Shown here one piece after another: positions 51,243 through 59,072 of a stretch of 64,000 nt of DNA. Position numbers and translations under genes: made by a program. The notes under the pieces were generated by a model. That model worked only from the letters and a program-made list of their open reading frames with translations, was not told the DNA's origin and made no database searches. The stretch is taken from contig NZ_KQ948550.1 of assembly GCF_001514125.1 (NCBI RefSeq), forward strand, positions 669,105-733,104, given 5' to 3'. Each line of letters opens with the position of its first letter. Positions within the stretch are counted from its first letter, which is position 1. The DNA comes from Streptomyces longwoodensis (GTDB lineage: Bacteria > Actinomycetota > Actinomycetes > Streptomycetales > Streptomycetaceae).

Positions 51243-52586
51243 TCAGATGTTCCGGAAGCGGTTGATGGCGTCGAGGTGCCGCGCGCGCATCTCCTCGTCG
51301 CGCACGCCGAGGCCCTCCTCGGGGGCCAGGCACAGCACGCCGACCTTGCCCTGGTGGGCGTTGCGGTGCACGTCGTGGGCGGCCTGGCCGGTGTCCTCCA
51401 GGGAGTACACCTTCGACAGGGTCGGGTGGATCTTGCCCTTGGCGATCAGGCGGTTGGCCTCCCACGCCTCGCGGTAGTTGGCGAAGTGCGAGCCGATGAT
51501 GCGCTTCAGCGACATCCACAGGTAGCGGTTGTCGTACTCGTGCATGTAGCCCGAGGTCGAGGCGCAGGTGGTGATGGTGCCGCCCTTGCGGGTGACGAAC
51601 ACCGAGGCGCCGAAGGTCTCGCGGCCGGGGTGCTCGAAGACGATGTCGATGTCCTCGCCGCCGGTGAGCTCGCGGATGCGCTTGCCGAAGCGCTTCCACT
51701 CCTTGGGGTCCTGGGTGGTCTCGTCCTTCCAGAACTTGTAGCCCTCGGCGGTGCGGTCGATGATCGCCTCGGCGCCCATGGACCGGCAGATCTCCGCCTT
51801 CTGCGGCGAGGAGACGACACAGATCGGGTTGGCGCCGCCGGCCAGCGCGAACTGCGTGGCGTAGGAGCCCAGGCCGCCGCTCGCGCCCCAGATGAGCACG
51901 TTGTCGCCCTGCTTCATGCCGGCGCCGTTGCGGGAGACCAGCTGGCGGTAGGCGGTGGAGTTCACCAGGCCCGGCGCCGCGGCCTCCTCCCAGCTGAGGT
52001 GGGCGGGCTTCGGCATGAGCTGGTTGGACTTCACCAGGGCGATCTCGGCGAGGCCGCCGAAGTTGGTCTCGAAGCCCCAGATGCGCTGCTCGGGGTCGAG
52101 CATGGTGTCGTTGTGGCCGTCGGAGGACTCCAGCTCGACGGACAGGCAGTGCGCGACGACCTCGTCGCCGGGCTTCCAGGCGTTGACGCCGGGGCCGGTG
52201 CGCAGCACGACGCCCGCGAGGTCGGAGCCGATGATGTGGTACGGCAGGTCGTGGCGCTTGGCCAGCTCGTTGGTGCGGCCGTAGCGCTCCAGGAAGCCGA
52301 AGGTGGACAGCGGCTCGAAGATCGAGGTCCACACCGAGTTGTAGTTCACCGAGGAGGCCATGACGGCCACCAGGGCCTCGCCCGGGCCGAGTTCCGGCAC
52401 GGGGACCTCGTCGAGGTGGATCGACTTGCGCGGGTCCTTGTCGCGGGTCGCCATGCCCGCGAACATCTCCGTCTCGTCCTTGTGGACGGTGATCGCGCGG
52501 TACGACTCGGGGAGCGGCAGTGCGGCGAAGTCGGCGGGGGTGGATTCCGGCGACTGGATCGCGTCCAGGATGTCCTTCACGGTCAC
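51243..52586 (-). CDS. ccr: Crotonyl-CoA carboxylase/reductase
   Basis: A 447-residue medium-chain reductase that reductively carboxylates crotonyl-CoA to ethylmalonyl-CoA with NADPH and CO2. The GTG at 52586 is 7 nt from GGAGG. Family landmarks are VPELGPGEALVAVMASSVNYNSVW, YHIIGSDLAGVVLRTGPGV, the NADP fold LIWGASGGLGSYATQFAL and FEHPGRETFGASVFVTRKGG. The long segment SLSVELESSDGH-like insert (HCLSVELESSDGHNDTML) is typical of Ccr. It heads the operon and also supplies ethylmalonyl-CoA extender units for polyketides. A TetR gene and a palindrome lie upstream. Confidence 0.96.
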   Translation of the reverse strand: MTVKDILDAIQSPESTPADFAALPLPESYRAITVHKDETEMFAGMATRDKDPRKSIHLDEVPVPELGPGEALVAVMASSVNYNSVWTSIFEPLSTFGFLERYGRTNELAKRHDLPYHIIGSDLAGVVLRTGPGVNAWKPGDEVVAHCLSVELESSDGHNDTMLDPEQRIWGFETNFGGLAEIALVKSNQLMPKPAHLSWEEAAAPGLVNSTAYRQLVSRNGAGMKQGDNVLIWGASGGLGSYATQFALAGGANPICVVSSPQKAEICRSMGAEAIIDRTAEGYKFWKDETTQDPKEWKRFGKRIRELTGGEDIDIVFEHPGRETFGASVFVTRKGGTITTCASTSGYMHEYDNRYLWMSLKRIIGSHFANYREAWEANRLIAKGKIHPTLSKVYSLEDTGQAAHDVHRNAHQGKVGVLCLAPEEGLGVRDEEMRARHLDAINRFRNI

Positions 52587-52837
52587 GGTGTTGCCTCCGG
52601 CGGTGAGCGCCCTGAGGGAGGGGCGCTGAGGGTTACGTCGGTGCTGCTTGAGGGTGAGGGGTGCCGTCGGTTCGGCGGGTGGGGCTGATCGGCGGCGCGG
52701 GTGGCGCGGGAGGGTGCCTGTGACGCAGGCGTCCGGGCGCGCGGGCCCGGGAGGGGGCCAGCGGGGACAGCCGGCGTTCGCATGGTCTCTGCACGCCGGC
52801 CGCCCGGACTCCTTCAACGTATGGCACACCGTGTCAC

Positions 52838-52859
52838 CTGGCAAGGCACTCAGTGCCAG
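52838..52859 (-). promoter_or_regulatory. Nested palindromes in the ccr upstream region
   Basis: CTGGCA (52838-52843) and TGCCAG (52854-52859) overlap a tighter palindrome GGCACT-C-AGTGCC (52845-52857). It sits 252 bp before the ccr start, in the 425-bp gap after the TetR gene. The size and symmetry suit a TetR-family operator. The rest of the gap (52587-53011) holds no gene I can support. Confidence 0.5.
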
Positions 52860-52955
52860 AACTTGCTCTCAGATGAAATCTTTACGCAACATATGAGCGA
52901 TGATCGATCGAACGGGGCCGTGAATCTCCCCGAAAAGGGCCCCCGACATGCCAAA

Positions 52956-52979
52956 ACGGCCACCCCGAGGGGTGGCCGT
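52956..52979 (-). terminator. Terminator after the TetR gene
   Basis: ACGGCCACCC (52956-52965) and GGGTGGCCGT (52970-52979) form a perfect 10-bp stem with loop CGAG. In the minus direction it is followed by TTTTGG. It lies 32 bp after the TetR stop, so ccr is transcribed from its own promoter. Confidence 0.8.
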
Positions 52980-53011
52980 CGTCACAGCTGCGGGCGCAGC
53001 GGGAAGGTGCC

Positions 53012-53821
53012 TCAGCGCTCCTTGAGGGCCTGCTCGATGGTCCGCATGACCTCGTGCAGCGGCGCGTCGGTGCGCGCCACGGTCACCAGCACCTCGCCCT
53101 CGGCCGAGACCGCCGCCGGGGCCGGCCCCGGAGCCGTGGACCGGCCCGCTCCGATGCCCGTGCCGAAGGTGCGGCGCACGATCGCGAAGGCGTGGTCCAG
53201 CTGCGCCTCCACGTCGCCCTGGCCGCCCGCGCGCAGCCAGCGCCGCAGCACGTGGTTGTGGGCGGTGACCACGGCGGAGGCCGCGACTTCCGCGAGCAGC
53301 GGGTCGTCGTTGGCGTCGTCGTCGTGCGCGTGCTCGTCGAAGTGGCCCAGCAGGTAGCGGGTGAAGAGCCGCTCGTAGCGGGCCACCGACGCGATCTCCG
53401 CCTCGCGCAGGGTGGGGACCTCACGGGTGAGCTTGTAGCGGGCGACCGAGATGTCCGGCCGGGCCGCGTACATCCGCATGACCTCCTTGATGCCGCGGCA
53501 CACCGTGTCCAGCGGGTGCTCGTGCGCGGGAGCGGCGTTGAGCACCGCCTCAGCGCGGATCAGGGTGTCGTCGTGGTCGGGGAAGATCGCCTCTTCCTTG
53601 GAGCGGAAGTGGCGGAAGAACGTGCGGCGGGCGACCCCGGCCGCGGCCGCGATCTCGTCGACGGTGGTCGCCTCGTACCCCTTGGTCGCGAACAACTCCA
53701 TGGCCGCGGCCGCCAGTTCCCGGCGCATCTTGAGCCGCTGGGCGGCCGCGCGGCTGCCCGCGGCGCTCTCCGGGGCGTCGGGCGTGGCGGGGGTACGTGA
53801 GGACTTGGCGGGCTGGGACAT
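53012..53821 (-). CDS. TetR-family transcriptional regulator
   Basis: A 269-residue regulator. Residues 1-30 are a Ser/Ala/Pro-rich tail. The TetR HTH follows (AAMELFATKGYEATTVDEIAAAAGVARRTFFRHF), then an all-helical ligand domain, and a C-terminal extension with VSAEGEVLVTVARTDAPL. ATG 53821 is taken; an in-frame extension upstream lacks a ribosome site. It lies between the ethylmalonyl-CoA operon and the 3-hydroxyacyl-CoA dehydrogenase gene on the same strand and is the likely repressor of one or both, sensing an acyl-CoA or fatty acid. Confidence 0.92.
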   Translation of the reverse strand: MSQPAKSSRTPATPDAPESAAGSRAAAQRLKMRRELAAAAMELFATKGYEATTVDEIAAAAGVARRTFFRHFRSKEEAIFPDHDDTLIRAEAVLNAAPAHEHPLDTVCRGIKEVMRMYAARPDISVARYKLTREVPTLREAEIASVARYERLFTRYLLGHFDEHAHDDDANDDPLLAEVAASAVVTAHNHVLRRWLRAGGQGDVEAQLDHAFAIVRRTFGTGIGAGRSTAPGPAPAAVSAEGEVLVTVARTDAPLHEVMRTIEQALKER

Positions 53822-53957
53822 GACCCGAACGTACTGCATGTCCGCAGCTCGGTGCGCCGGTCCGGCGGTTCCCCCGCCCGGCGGGGCCGGGACGGGGGCG
53901 GCCGGGCCCAGCAGGCCGCCCCAGTCCGTGTCCGCCGGGAACCGGCCGCGGGGGCGG

Positions 53958-55763
53958 TCAGCGCCGGGCATATTCGCGGAAGCCCCGGCCGGTCTTGCGG
54001 CCGAGGCAGCCCGCGGCCACCAGGTGCTCGAGCAGCGGGGCCGGGGCCAGCCCGGGGTCGCGGAACTCGCGGTGCAGCACCCGCTCGATGGCCAGCGAGA
54101 CGTCGAGCCCGACCACGTCCAGCAGCTCGAACGGGCCCATCGGGTAGCCGCCGCCCAGCTTCATCGCCGCGTCGATGTCGTCGAGCGAGGCGTAGTGCTC
54201 CTGGACCATCTTGACCGCGTTGTTGAGGTAGGGGAACAGCAGCGCGTTCACGATGAACCCGGCCCGGTCGCCGCAGTCCACGGCGTGCTTGCGGATCGTC
54301 CCGCACACCTCGCGCACCGTCGCGTGGACGTCGTCGGCGGTCAGCACCGTGCGGACCACCTCGACCAGTTTCATGGCCGGCGCCGGGTTGAAGAAGTGCA
54401 TGCCGATCACGTCCTGGGGACGCGAGGTGGCCCGGGCGCAGGCGACGACCGGCAGCGAGGAGGTGGTGGTGGCCAGGATCGCGCCCGGCTTGCACACCTT
54501 GTCCAGCGCCTCGAACAACTGCCGCTTCACGTCCAGGTCCTCGGCGACCGCCTCGACCGCGAGGTCCACGTCGGCGAAGGCGTCGTAGGAGCCCGCCGGG
54601 GTGATCCGGTCCAGGGTCTTCGCGGCCGTCTCGGCCGTCATCCGGCCCTTGTCGACGGAGCGCGCCAGGGACTTCCCGATGCGGGCCCGCGCCGCCTCGG
54701 CCTTCTCCTCGCTGCGGGCGGCCAGGACGACGTCGTAGCCCGCCTTGGCGAACACCTCCGCGATGCCGGAGGCCATGGTGCCCGAGCCCGCGACGCCGAC
54801 CGAGCGCACCGGGCGGCCCGGCGCGGACGCGGCGCCCTCCTGCGGGGTCAGCGCGTCGGGCACGACGGTGGCGCTGCCCGGGGCCTCGTAGGTGTAGAAG
54901 CCGCGGCCCGCCTTGCGGCCGGTCAGGCCCGCCTCGCTGAGCTGCTTCAGGATCGGCGCGGGGGCGTGCAGCCGGTCGTGGGACTCGGCGTACATGGCGT
55001 CCAGGACCGTGCGGGCGGTGTCGACGCCGATCAGGTCCAGGAGGGCCAGCGGGCCCATCGGCAGGCCGCAGCCCAGCCGCATCGCGGCGTCGATGTCCTC
55101 GCGGGAGGCGTACTTGGACTCGTACATCGCGGCGGCCTGGTTGAGGTACCCGAACAGCAGCCCGTCCGCGACGAACCCGGGGCGGTCGCCCACCGCGACG
55201 GGCTCCTTGCCCAGTTCGAGGGCGAGGTCGGTGACCGCGGCGACGGCCTGCGGCGCGGTCAGCACGGAGGAGACGACCTCGACCAGTTTCATGGCCGGCG
55301 CCGGGTTGAAGAAGTGCAGGCCCAGCACCCGCTCCGGGCGGGCCGAGTCGGCGGCCAGCCGGGTCACGGACAGGGCGTTGGTGCCGGTCGCCAGGACGGC
55401 CGTGGGACGCACGATCGCGTCGAGCTCGCGGAAGACCTGCTGCTTGACCTCGTACGACTCCGGCGTCACCTCGATGACCAGGTCGGCTTCGGCCGCCGCC
55501 CGCAGGTCGGTGGAGGTGGTCACCCGGGCGAGAACGCCGGCGCGCTCCTGCTCGGTGAGCCGGCCGCGCTCGACGGCGCGGGCGGTGGAGGACTCCAGGG
55601 CGGCGACGGACCGCGCGGCCTGGGCCCCGCTGATGTCGATGCCGATCACCTGGCGGCCGGCCTTGGCCAGCACCTCGATGATGCCGGTGCCCATGGTGCC
55701 GAGGCCGACCACGGCGACGGTACCGAGCGGGGACAGGGACGAGTCGGACTGGGGAGTGGCCAT
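53958..55763 (-). CDS. Double-domain 3-hydroxyacyl-CoA dehydrogenase
   Basis: A 601-residue protein made of two complete 3-hydroxyacyl-CoA dehydrogenase units. Unit 1 (about 13-290) has VAVVGLGTMGTGI, GLHFFNPAPAMKLVEVV (His150, Glu162) and GFVADGLLFGYLNQ. Unit 2 (about 318-600) has GVAGSGTMASGI, GMHFFNPAPAMKLVEVV and GFIVNALLFPYLNN. The catalytic Asn of GF-x-x-N is replaced by Asp (about residue 200) in unit 1, so unit 1 may be impaired. The likely reaction is acetoacetyl-CoA/3-hydroxybutyryl-CoA interconversion, feeding crotonyl-CoA to Ccr. A hydratase is not nearby. Confidence 0.92.
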   Translation of the reverse strand: MATPQSDSSLSPLGTVAVVGLGTMGTGIIEVLAKAGRQVIGIDISGAQAARSVAALESSTARAVERGRLTEQERAGVLARVTTSTDLRAAAEADLVIEVTPESYEVKQQVFRELDAIVRPTAVLATGTNALSVTRLAADSARPERVLGLHFFNPAPAMKLVEVVSSVLTAPQAVAAVTDLALELGKEPVAVGDRPGFVADGLLFGYLNQAAAMYESKYASREDIDAAMRLGCGLPMGPLALLDLIGVDTARTVLDAMYAESHDRLHAPAPILKQLSEAGLTGRKAGRGFYTYEAPGSATVVPDALTPQEGAASAPGRPVRSVGVAGSGTMASGIAEVFAKAGYDVVLAARSEEKAEAARARIGKSLARSVDKGRMTAETAAKTLDRITPAGSYDAFADVDLAVEAVAEDLDVKRQLFEALDKVCKPGAILATTTSSLPVVACARATSRPQDVIGMHFFNPAPAMKLVEVVRTVLTADDVHATVREVCGTIRKHAVDCGDRAGFIVNALLFPYLNNAVKMVQEHYASLDDIDAAMKLGGGYPMGPFELLDVVGLDVSLAIERVLHREFRDPGLAPAPLLEHLVAAGCLGRKTGRGFREYARR

Positions 55764-56166
55764 CGCGGGACTCCAGGATGAGGGTGACGACTGGGAACGC
55801 CCCCCGGTGCGCCGAGGCGGCGCACCGGGTGCGTGAGGGATGCGGGTGTCTTCGGGCTGCGAGCGCACACGCCCGGTCCCTGCCGTCACCGCGGGCGCGC
55901 ACACGCCCGGCCGATGCACGGAAGGGGATTCCGACCGGCCCTGTCCCGAGGCCTGGTCGTACTGCGGTACCTGAGGCACCGAACCGACTGCTGCTCCCGA
56001 CGGCTGCGTCACCAGGCCGTCGTGAGGCGTTGCTGCGAGTGGGTGACTCGCTCGTCTGAGCTTAACCGGTGGGTAACGAGCGCGCCAGACCCCAGCCGGA
56101 TCCGAGCCGGACCCAAGTGTGTGATCTGCCTCCTGTGCTCCGGCCGGGCCGCCTACGCTCGGCGTC
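55764..56166. other. 403-bp divergent intergenic region with 14-bp direct repeats
   Basis: No frame here looks like a protein. GCGCACACGCCCGG occurs exactly at 55863-55876 and 55897-55910, 34 bp apart, roughly 100-150 bp upstream of the dehydrogenase gene. It could be a regulator-binding pair. A TACGCT hexamer at 56154-56159 is a candidate -10 for the HEAT-repeat gene. Confidence 0.45.
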
Positions 56167-56742
56167 ATGGACGAAGAGTTGCGATCACTCACGGAGCGCT
56201 TACGGCAGGAGTCGGGCGGTACGGCGGACTTCGAGCGGCTCGCCGCCACCGACGACGCCGAGGTGCTGGCCGGGGTGCTCACCGCGCCGGCGCAGCCGCT
56301 GTGGGCCCGGGAACTGGCCGCGTTCCGCCTGGGGTCGGCCGGGGACCGGCGGGCCTTCGAGACCCTCGTCCTGCTGCTCAACCACCGCGACCCGCCGCGC
56401 TGCGCCTCCGCCGCCCACGCCCTGGCCCGCCTCGGCGACCCGCGCACCGCCCGCGCCGCGGCCGCGCTCGCCACCAACGAACTGCGCGTGGCCTACGCCC
56501 TGCACCCGGTGCGGCTGCTGGTCGACCTGCGGGCCCCGGAGGCCGTGCCCGCCCTGATCACCACCCTGCGCCGGCGCCTGCGCCCGCACGACCCCTACCG
56601 GCGGGTGGCCCTGGCCTGCGTGGAGGGGCTCGGCGCCCTGGCCGACACCCGGGCCCGCCCGGTCCTCACCGAGGCCCTCGCCCACCCGCCCCTCGCCGAG
56701 GCGGCCGTGCACGCGCTGGCGCGCATCCCGCGGCAGCGGTAG
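56167..56742 (+). CDS. HEAT-repeat protein
   Basis: A 191-residue all-helical protein built of HEAT-like pairs: ARELAAFRLGSAGDRRAFETLVLLL, ASAAHALARLGDPRTARAAAAL, VRLLVDLRAPEAVPALITTL and VALACVEGLGALADTRARPVL, each cited as a repeat segment. Such short solenoids act in protein contacts; no catalytic site is visible. The ATG lies 7 nt after TACGCT and lacks a Shine-Dalgarno, so it may be leaderless. It converges with the RidA gene 32 bp away. The biological partner is unknown. Confidence 0.8.
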   Translation: MDEELRSLTERLRQESGGTADFERLAATDDAEVLAGVLTAPAQPLWARELAAFRLGSAGDRRAFETLVLLLNHRDPPRCASAAHALARLGDPRTARAAAALATNELRVAYALHPVRLLVDLRAPEAVPALITTLRRRLRPHDPYRRVALACVEGLGALADTRARPVLTEALAHPPLAEAAVHALARIPRQR

Positions 56743-56774
56743 GCACACACCCTGCCAGGGTCCGGCCGGTCGCG

Positions 56775-57173
56775 TCAGGCGGCCACCACCGCCAGGGCCT
56801 CCACCTCCAGCAGGAACTCCGGCCGGACCAGGGCCGCGACCTGGACGGCCGAGGAGGCGGGCAGGCGCTCGTCGGGCACGTGCGCGGCGCGGGCCTCGCG
56901 CACGGCCGGCAGGTGGGCCACGTCCGTGACGAAGTAGGTGAGTTTGACGACGTCGTCGAACGTCGCACCGGCGGCGGCCAGGCAGCGGCGGAGGTTCTCG
57001 AAGACCTGCCGGGCCTGGGCCGCCGGGTCGCCCTCGCCGACGAGCGCGCCGTGCTCGTCCAGCGGGAGCTGCCCGGAGACCGCGACGAGCCGGCCCGTGG
57101 CCGTCACGACGTGGGCGTACTGGGCGGCGGGGGCGACCCCTTCGGGGGCGGGGATCCTCGTCGGTCGGCTCAT
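56775..57173 (-). CDS. RidA/YjgF-family protein
   Basis: About 132 residues from ATG 57173 (an in-frame ATG at 57182 is also possible; GGGAGG lies between them, so the start is uncertain). The RidA fold is shown by VAVSGQLPLDEHGALVGEGDPAAQARQVFENL, DVVKLTYFVTD and the C-terminal VAALVRPEFLLEVEALAV with the catalytic Arg, each read in parts. RidA proteins hydrolyse reactive enamine/imine intermediates from PLP enzymes. It lies 53 bp after the peptidase gene on the same strand. Confidence 0.88.
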   Translation of the reverse strand: MSRPTRIPAPEGVAPAAQYAHVVTATGRLVAVSGQLPLDEHGALVGEGDPAAQARQVFENLRRCLAAAGATFDDVVKLTYFVTDVAHLPAVREARAAHVPDERLPASSAVQVAALVRPEFLLEVEALAVVAA

Positions 57174-57226
57174 GCCTCCCATGATGGATCACGCGCCCGA
57201 CGGACGGCCCCCGCCCCCGGCGTCCG

Positions 57227-58807
57227 TCAGCCGCGGAAGCCCAGCAGCCCGTGCAGCGTGGAGCCGCGGGCCGTACCCGAGGCCGCTGCCTCGGTGCTCA
57301 GCGGCTGCGGATCGGGCAGCGCCGCACAGACCGCATCGGCCCCGCCCGAGCCGCGCGGCACCGTGCCGTCGGCGAGGTACCTGGCCAAGTGGTCGTCCAG
57401 GCAGGCGTTCCCGCTCAGGGTGATGCCGTGGTTGCCGCCGCCCTGCTCGACCACCAGGCTCGAGCCGCGCAGCATCCGGTGGACCAGCGCGCCGCCCTCG
57501 TACGGGGTGGCCGCGTCGTTCGTCGCCTGGAACAACAGCACCGGCGGCAGCTTGCGGTTGGTGACGTCGACCGGGCGCAGCGAGGAGACCGGCCAGAACG
57601 CGCAGGGCGCGTTGTACCAGGCGTTGTTCCAGGTCATGAACGGCGCCTTGCCGTACACCGCCCAGTTGTCCGCCCGCCAGCGCGACCAGGCGCGCGGCCA
57701 GACGGCGTCCCGGCACTGCACCGCGGAGTAGACGCTGTAGCCGTTGTCGCCGGAGGCGTCCACCGCCGCGAAGCTCCGGTAGGCCTCCAGCAGCGGCCCG
57801 GTGCTCCCGTCGTTGGCGTACGCCGCGAACGCCTCGGCGAGGTACGGCCAGTAGCCGTTGTAGTAGCCGCCCGGCAGGAACGTGTCCTCCAGTTCCGAGG
57901 CGCCCACGGTGCCGCCCGCCGGCTCCTTCGCCAGCGCCGTCCGCATCGCGTACCACCGGGACTCGATCCGCGCGGGGTCGGTGCCTAGGTGGTACGTGGC
58001 GTCGTGCCGCGCGATCCACGCCATCAGGGCGCGGTGGCGGTCGTCGAAGGCGCGGTCCTGGGCGAGGTTGTCCTCGTACCAGACGCCGCTGGGGTCGACG
58101 ATCGAGTCCAGCACCAGGCGCCGCACCCGCTGCGGGTACAGCTTGGCGTACACGGCGCCCAGGTAGGTCCCGTAGGAGTAGCCGAAGTAGTTCAGCCGGC
58201 GCGCGCCCAGGGCCTGGCGGATCGCGTCCATGTCCCGTGCGGTGTCCGGGGTGTCGAGGTACGGCAGCACGCTCGCGTACTTGCTGCCGCAGGCCGCGGC
58301 GAAGGCCTTGGCGCGCCGTACGTTCGCCCGCTCGACGGGCGCGGTCAACGGGAGCGAGTCCGGGCGGACCGGGTCGAAGTGGCCGGGCCGGCAGTCCAGG
58401 GCGGGCGTGCTCCCGCCCACCCCGCGCGGGTCGAAGCCGATGACGTCGTACTGGGACGCCACCGCCTTCGGCAGCGCGGAGGCGACGAACCCGGCGAGGG
58501 ACAGGCCGCTGCCGCCGGGCCCGCCGGGGTTGACCAGCAGGGGCCCCTGGTAGGTGGCGGAGGTGTGCGGCACCCGGGACAGCGCCAGGGTGATCTGCCG
58601 GCCCTTCGGACGCGCGTGGTCCAGCGGCACCTTCAGGGACGCGCACTGCAGGGTCGGGTAGTCGTCGGTGCCGCACTTCTTCCAGCTGAGCTGTGCCGCT
58701 CGGGCGGTCTGCGGCGGGTGCGACGGGCTGGCGTCGGCGGGCACGGCGGTGAGGGTCCCGGCCACGACGGCGGCGGCACCGCACAGCACGGCTGCGCGTT
58801 TTCTCAT
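57227..58807 (-). CDS. Secreted S33 tripeptidyl aminopeptidase-like hydrolase
   Basis: A 526-residue exported alpha/beta hydrolase. Residues 1-27 are a signal peptide (MRKRAAVLCGAAAVVAGTLT, then PADA). The S33 pattern is clear: YQGPLLVNPGGPGGSGL (oxyanion), DVIGFDPRGVGGS, the nucleophile elbow YFGYSYGTYLGAVYAKLYP, and the C-terminal TAP-like segment PVLLFQATNDAATPYEGG with the catalytic His in VVEQGGGNHGITL. Cys pairs (KCGTDD, LQC, DCRPG, CAFWP, NACLDDH) suggest disulfides. It resembles the SlpD/SlpE and Tap mycelial peptidases of Streptomyces. It probably trims peptides outside the cell. Confidence 0.93.
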   Translation of the reverse strand: MRKRAAVLCGAAAVVAGTLTAVPADASPSHPPQTARAAQLSWKKCGTDDYPTLQCASLKVPLDHARPKGRQITLALSRVPHTSATYQGPLLVNPGGPGGSGLSLAGFVASALPKAVASQYDVIGFDPRGVGGSTPALDCRPGHFDPVRPDSLPLTAPVERANVRRAKAFAAACGSKYASVLPYLDTPDTARDMDAIRQALGARRLNYFGYSYGTYLGAVYAKLYPQRVRRLVLDSIVDPSGVWYEDNLAQDRAFDDRHRALMAWIARHDATYHLGTDPARIESRWYAMRTALAKEPAGGTVGASELEDTFLPGGYYNGYWPYLAEAFAAYANDGSTGPLLEAYRSFAAVDASGDNGYSVYSAVQCRDAVWPRAWSRWRADNWAVYGKAPFMTWNNAWYNAPCAFWPVSSLRPVDVTNRKLPPVLLFQATNDAATPYEGGALVHRMLRGSSLVVEQGGGNHGITLSGNACLDDHLARYLADGTVPRGSGGADAVCAALPDPQPLSTEAAASGTARGSTLHGLLGFRG

Positions 58808-59072
58808 CCGGTCCTCCCAGGACGGAGGGTGAGCGGACCGCGCGGGTCACGGCCCTCGCCGCATCGTTCCGGACGGCGCCCGCGGACGAACCCGTTCCGC
58901 CGATTGTTGACCCGATCGGGCCGCCGGAAGCCCTCGAACGCACGGCCGATGACGGACCGTCACCGCGCCACCCCGGCGGGGCCGGGTCGCGTAGGCCGCG
59001 CCCGGCGGGGCATAGGCCGCGTACGGCGGGACAACGGGAACGGGAGCGTCCGGCCGTGATCGGAGGACTGGC

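Noticed and set aside
55833..57731. A 632-codon plus-strand frame across the dehydrogenase upstream region and the HEAT gene
   Set aside because: It overlaps the HEAT-repeat, RidA and peptidase genes in the wrong frame or strand and shows only biased composition.
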